Assembly (NCBI RefSeq): GCF_001424195.1
Contig: NZ_LMOO01000008.1
Span: 436,743 to 500,742 of the forward strand
Reading direction: 5' to 3'
DNA from: Cellulomonas sp. Leaf334
GTDB lineage: Bacteria > Actinomycetota > Actinomycetes > Actinomycetales > Cellulomonadaceae
Length of the DNA stretch: 64,000 nucleotides
The notes under the pieces were generated by a model. That model worked only from the letters and a program-made list of their open reading frames with translations. It searched no databases and was not told the DNA's origin. Positions 63,309 through 64,000 of the stretch are shown here, in pieces; the stretch's first letter is position 1, and each line of letters starts with the position of its first letter. Position numbers and translations under genes: made by a program.

Positions 63309-64000
63309 GAGTCTCCTCCGGTCACGGTCGCGATGCGTGAGTTGATCGGGATGTTGGACGAGTTGAGCCCGGGCACCTGCCCGTGCAGGTCGAACTGCAG
63401 GCGGACGCCCGGCCGGAAGATCAGGCAGTGCGTCGAGCCACCGAAATGGAACATGCCGAGCTGGTCGCCCTTGCGGACCCGTTGTCCCTCGTAGACCGTG
63501 ATGTCGCAGGTGGAGACCTCGGCCATCCCCACGGGCATGAAGCACATGAGTCCGATGGCCGGGTTGTCGGCCTCGATGAAGATCAACGCGCGGGTCGCGA
63601 CCTCGGTGATGTAGGCCTGCGAGTCGTTGGGGCCGGAAGGGTCGTACCCCTCGGCCGGCGTCTCGGAGTAGTACGTGCCGGGCACCACCTGGGTCTTGAC
63701 GATCACGCCGTCGACCGGGCTGTGCCACCGGTGGTAGCTCAAGGCGCTCAGGAACGCCTGGTAGACCGTGCCGCCGACGAACTGCGGCGTCAGCGGATCC
63801 TCGGCGAGCATGTGCGCCAAGGAGTACGGCTGGCCCTTGAGCCAGAACTGCTCGCGCTCCGCGACGTTCGAGGCCACCCGGTACGGCGCGGACTCGCACG
63901 CGTTGACGAGGACGCCGGCGTCCGTCGGCGAGGCGATCGGGCGGACGCCCGGACGGAACTGCCGGGTGAAGAAGTCGTCCCAGGACGTGAATCCCCAGTG
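63305..64000 (-). CDS. Phosphatidylserine decarboxylase-like protein (partial, runs off right edge)
   Basis: The frame is open to the right edge. From there it reads WGFTSWDDFFTRQFRPGVRP, PIASPTDAGVLVNACESAPY, AFLSALSYHRWHSPVDGVIV and ends NSRIATVTGGDS. F-H-F-GGST (MFHFGGSTHCLIF) takes the place of the LGST autocleavage site that makes the pyruvoyl group; the Ser is retained. HRWHSPVDG carries a conserved His. Members decarboxylate phosphatidylserine, but some bacterial relatives act on amino acids. It starts outside the window and heads the operon. Confidence 0.85.
   Translation of the reverse strand, partial: HWGFTSWDDFFTRQFRPGVRPIASPTDAGVLVNACESAPYRVASNVAEREQFWLKGQPYSLAHMLAEDPLTPQFVGGTVYQAFLSALSYHRWHSPVDGVIVKTQVVPGTYYSETPAEGYDPSGPNDSQAYITEVATRALIFIEADNPAIGLMCFMPVGMAEVSTCDITVYEGQRVRKGDQLGMFHFGGSTHCLIFRPGVRLQFDLHGQVPGLNSSNIPINSRIATVTGGDS

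Overview
The window is high-GC DNA with actinobacterial gene content and order: a class Ib nrdH-I-E-F operon, a dnaK-grpE-dnaJ-hspR operon behind HAIR operators, an AfsR-type regulator, DUF2510 proteins and a surface protein with an LAxTG sortase motif. A Micrococcales genus such as Cellulomonas would fit, but that placement is inference. No rRNA, tRNA or CRISPR array was recognised.

Left third (1-25 kb), mostly core genome. A gene open at the left edge fuses an ECF-like sigma factor to a zinc finger, a membrane region and surface-type repeats. It is followed by a degenerate GGDEF protein, an APH-fold kinase, a DUF1540 metal-binding protein behind a possible iron box, and three DUF2510/DUF3592 membrane proteins. 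Then come the ribonucleotide reductase operon (two NrdR-box-like sites exactly 32 bp apart), an AfsR-like regulator, a DrrAB-type exporter, a PPOX protein, a class V aminotransferase, a secreted three-repeat protein and the chaperone operon.

Middle (25-39 kb), acquired and eroded. A Tn7-like core (tnsA, tnsB, tnsC, tniQ, four overlapping genes) begins directly upstream of dnaK. Its left end carries a TGTGGG terminus and three TnsB-type sites. Downstream lie a winged-helix nucleotidyltransferase, an unknown 209-residue protein and an HNH-SF2 helicase fusion overlapping it by 4 bases; this looks like cargo and a candidate defence module. Next is a gene graveyard: a twice-frameshifted kinase, a MATE stump, an antisense ArdC fragment, an ABC transporter tail, then after an intact LAxTG surface protein an ArfB stump and an antisense DUF11 fragment. 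No right transposon end was identified.

Right third (39-64 kb), metabolic and accessory genes. There is an MFS-amidohydrolase-MFS cluster, a CPA1 antiporter, a DUF1254/1214 protein, a DUF389 and a GAP membrane protein, and a complete L-idonate/gluconate operon (gntP-idnO-idnD-gntK). Three copies of a ~102-bp structured repeat sit after plus-strand genes at 49.5, 50.8 and 56.3 kb. The right end holds a flavin amine-oxidase-like protein whose two halves are in circularly permuted order, facing an operon for a phosphatidylserine decarboxylase-like protein, an agmatine deiminase-like enzyme and a C69 peptidase.
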